A stretch of 64,000 nt of DNA from a virus. The stretch lies in the IMG/VR virus record IMGVR_UViG_3300035698_019747, positions 62,001-126,000 of that record. One strand, written 5' to 3'. The translations under genes were made by a program, and so were the position numbers. A model generated the notes under the pieces. The model was not told the DNA's origin. It did not search any database and worked only from the letters and a program-made list of their open reading frames with translations. Positions 61,936-64,000 of this stretch are shown piece after piece (the first letter of the stretch is position 1; each line of letters opens with the position of its first letter).

Positions 61936-63018
61936 TTATTTTTTGAATCCAACTTTTGTTTCCTCTTTTTCCTCTTCCCCCTCGTTATATATATCTGATA
62001 ATCTCAAATTAAGCCCTCTACCATCCTTTCCTAAAGATTCTAATAGTCTATCTGCTTTGTCTGATTTCAACCCCTTAAACTCAAACTCATTTAATAACCT
62101 ACCCTTTCTAGTTAATGCTTTATCAATATTATTTCTGTTTGTATTAAATGTACAAATTATCTGAAATTTTAGACAATCACCCATTATACCATCGGTGATA
62201 TTTAATAGGTTACTGACACCCTGATCACCACCACCTGTTCTCTCCATAATAACGTTCTCCGCATCTTCTATTATAATAACGCTATTCGGATACCTCATAA
62301 AGAATGGAATCATATCTGGTTCAGATATTCTGCTAGAAAGAGAGGGTGGTACAAATATTAACCTTTTATTAATATTTCTAATTAAGTGTCTTAAAAATGT
62401 GGTCTTACCTGTCCCATGTGTACCATGGAATAAATATAAACCTATTTTATCAGAATTTAGATTTTCAACTAACTTGTCATAACCATCCACTAAGTCTTGA
62501 TTATAATTTGTATCAATATTTAGTTCTTTATACTTATCATCAATTTTAAAATCGGTTAAGTAAAACCCATTTGAAAAAGATAAAATAAATACCGAATTAT
62601 CATTTACTTCATCAGTATACTTATCATAAATTTCCTTTATAATGTCTTTAAATTCATCACATATAGGGGTTTCCGAATATATATCAATACACCCTGAACT
62701 AGGACTACTGAAATTAATAACTATTTTATTTTTAATATCAACCATTATAGTTGATCCCTCCACCTCGGTCATAATCAAACTATCCTCAGTATCCATTTCC
62801 CCTTTATCTGTATAGTTACTATAACTAGACCTATTCTGTATTAGGGTTAAATCGAACTTTCCCATAAATGTTTCCACTAATACGTCATATGCAGTTTTGG
62901 GTATATCAAATACTGTCCATTGGTATTTATTTATCACATTAAAATTATCATAGAAAGCAACCTCTGATAATGATTTCATATTCAATACATGTTCCTTATA
63001 AATATCTTTTTCTTTCAT
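61936..63018 (-). CDS. AAA+ ATPase
   Basis: 360 residues. Unrecognised N-terminal domain (1-185), then AAA+ core: Walker A FHGTHGTGKTTFL (197-209), Walker B SVIIIEDAEN (246-255), sensor 1 ICTFNTNRNNIDKAL and arginine-finger-like RKGRLLNEFEF, a BCS1-like arrangement. C-terminal acidic/basic tail (EGEEEKEETKVGFKK). It could be a virion-assembly or replication chaperone; substrate unknown. Confidence 0.82.
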   Translation of the reverse strand: MKEKDIYKEHVLNMKSLSEVAFYDNFNVINKYQWTVFDIPKTAYDVLVETFMGKFDLTLIQNRSSYSNYTDKGEMDTEDSLIMTEVEGSTIMVDIKNKIVINFSSPSSGCIDIYSETPICDEFKDIIKEIYDKYTDEVNDNSVFILSFSNGFYLTDFKIDDKYKELNIDTNYNQDLVDGYDKLVENLNSDKIGLYLFHGTHGTGKTTFLRHLIRNINKRLIFVPPSLSSRISEPDMIPFFMRYPNSVIIIEDAENVIMERTGGGDQGVSNLLNITDGIMGDCLKFQIICTFNTNRNNIDKALTRKGRLLNEFEFKGLKSDKADRLLESLGKDGRGLNLRLSDIYNEGEEEKEETKVGFKK

Positions 63019-63091
63019 ATATAACTAATCTTTTTTATTTATACTAAACAAATTTATAAATGTTTTATATAAATAAAAAGTTTTTACATAT

Positions 63092-63463
63092 ATGAAAGGA
63101 AAAATTATACTAATTGATTGTGATGGAACTATTTGTGATGATATTAAAAATGAAGATTCACATTTATATGCTACTGCTGACCATTATCCAGATGCACTTA
63201 AAACTATAAATGAGTGGTATGATAATGGTGCACATATTACCTTTTTCACAGCAAGGGAAGCAAAAGATAGAGAAGTCACTATTAAGTGGTTAGATGAAAA
63301 TGGATTTAAATATAATGGTCTCATCACAGATAAACCCAGGTGTAATAACGATGATGATGAATATATTTGGATAGATAATAGAAAGGTTAGAGGTATAACA
63401 TATAAGACTAAATGGGGAAACCTAGAAAAAACAACTAAAGAGATATTTACTTTTGGGGATTAA
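63092..63463 (+). CDS. HAD-superfamily phosphatase, small
   Basis: 123 residues. Motif I ILIDCDGTICDD (6-17; D9, D11), motif II FFTAREAKDRE (about 50-60), and a C-terminal YIWIDNRK acidic motif. Similar to small phage HAD phosphatases acting on nucleotides or sugar phosphates. Divergent from the AAA+ gene by 73 bases. Confidence 0.82.
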   Translation: MKGKIILIDCDGTICDDIKNEDSHLYATADHYPDALKTINEWYDNGAHITFFTAREAKDREVTIKWLDENGFKYNGLITDKPRCNNDDDEYIWIDNRKVRGITYKTKWGNLEKTTKEIFTFGD

Positions 63464-63472
63464 ATTCCAATA

Positions 63473-64000
63473 CTATATATCCATTTTGATAGAATTACTT
63501 GTAATGTACGCAAGTAATTCTTTATCATTTACTATAACATCTTTACTTATATCCATTTCCTTAAACCCCTCTTTACTTTTGGGTATAGATACTTTATATA
63601 TGTCTATACCTAGCATTTTAGACATAGTATAAATCGTAACTAACTCATCAGGTGTATTGAATAAACTTTTATAAATAAAGTCACTTTCTATCACATCATT
63701 ATCTGATAAGTATATATACTTATAATACTTATCATAATTACTAATTGCCTCATCAGAGTAAGATAAGTATTTGAACACTACATTTATTGGGGTGTGTAAA
63801 TTTACAATTCCCTGAGATTGTACCCTAAATCGCTCAGTATCTAATAATTCTCTATCCTTAAAGTATTCCCTTATGGGATTATATATTTTCTTATCATAAA
63901 ATATATCAGTATTCTTTTCAAAGCATAATATTTCTGGGACGTGTTTAATAACTTCTATATTAGCCTCTGTACTATGATCCTTATAGTTATAATTACTTGA
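63473..64000 (-). CDS. Hypothetical protein, 5' end outside the window
   Basis: Minus-strand frame open from the window edge to the stop near 63473, so at least 175 residues are seen. An internal GTG at 63778 could be mistaken for a start, but the frame is protein-like above it (KHVPEILCFEKNTDIFYDKK; RVQSQGIVNLHTPINVVFKY). No domain recognised. Confidence 0.7.
   Translation of the reverse strand, partial: SSNYNYKDHSTEANIEVIKHVPEILCFEKNTDIFYDKKIYNPIREYFKDRELLDTERFRVQSQGIVNLHTPINVVFKYLSYSDEAISNYDKYYKYIYLSDNDVIESDFIYKSLFNTPDELVTIYTMSKMLGIDIYKVSIPKSKEGFKEMDISKDVIVNDKELLAYITSNSIKMDI

Overview
The window is a dense, strongly AT-rich stretch of a large T4-like myovirus genome. Genes on both strands abut or overlap (many ATGA junctions). 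Phage hallmarks are a gp32-type single-stranded DNA-binding protein, a baseplate J/gp6-type wedge protein, several very large virion proteins, an amidase endolysin and tRNA genes. A Bacteroidota host is inferred from repeated TATATTTG(T/C) boxes (the Bacteroidota -7 consensus TAnnTTTG) before genes on both strands, the absence of clear Shine-Dalgarno sites, and a C-terminal motif typical of Bacteroidota proteins in two genes. I cannot name the phage or host species.

Layout. 1-9.0 kb (minus strand) is an accessory block of small genes with a polyvalent-type ADP-ribosyltransferase interrupted by an amber codon, a Dam-type methyltransferase and a stand-alone Cas3-like HD nuclease-helicase embedded in a cluster of small paralogous proteins. 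9.2-13.4 kb (plus) has GDP-fucose synthase and baseplate genes. 13.4-18.4 kb has a MazG-like pyrophosphohydrolase, a split gene, an S1-domain protein and a UVR-motif protein. 18.4-30.7 kb is mostly minus-strand virion genes (1217, 1071 and 640 aa) with plus-strand inserts (a nucleotidyltransferase fold and a second ART). 30.8-45.9 kb (plus) has Fic, KptA, a DUF3431-like/methyltransferase fusion, an AlkB-like protein, virion genes, GDP-mannose dehydratase, tRNA-Leu/tRNA-Ile, a candidate amber-suppressor tRNA and a Thg1-like polymerase. 46-53 kb (mainly minus) holds a metallopeptidase-like gene, a Nudix gene, the endolysin, an RNase P RNA (plus strand) and an RNA-repair-type HAD gene. 53.1-53.8 kb is a minus-strand cluster of five tRNAs preceded by terminator hairpins and a tiny ORF. 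54-64 kb has a 918-aa protein, gp32, a protein with 23 consecutive Asn, a tyrosine phosphatase, an AAA+ ATPase and a HAD hydrolase.

Three themes stand out. (1) RNA metabolism: RNase P RNA, seven or eight tRNAs, Thg1-like, KptA and an RNA-repair HAD suggest the phage matures and repairs tRNAs. (2) Both multi-tRNA clusters are preceded by a tiny ORF and a terminator-like hairpin, and the codons enriched in each ORF (Leu TTA and Ile ATT/ATC; Gln, Pro and Trp) match the tRNAs immediately downstream, which looks like attenuation or sensing of tRNA supply and may be undescribed. (3) Many otherwise unrelated proteins share an N-terminus of the form M-K-x-hydrophobic-x-K ... I-x-E, resembling T4 capsid-targeting propeptides, which suggests a set of packaged and injected effectors.

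Caution: about ten small or accessory genes carry apparent single-base homopolymer indels or in-frame stops, while the long virion ORFs are intact. This could be gene decay or uncorrected sequencing error.
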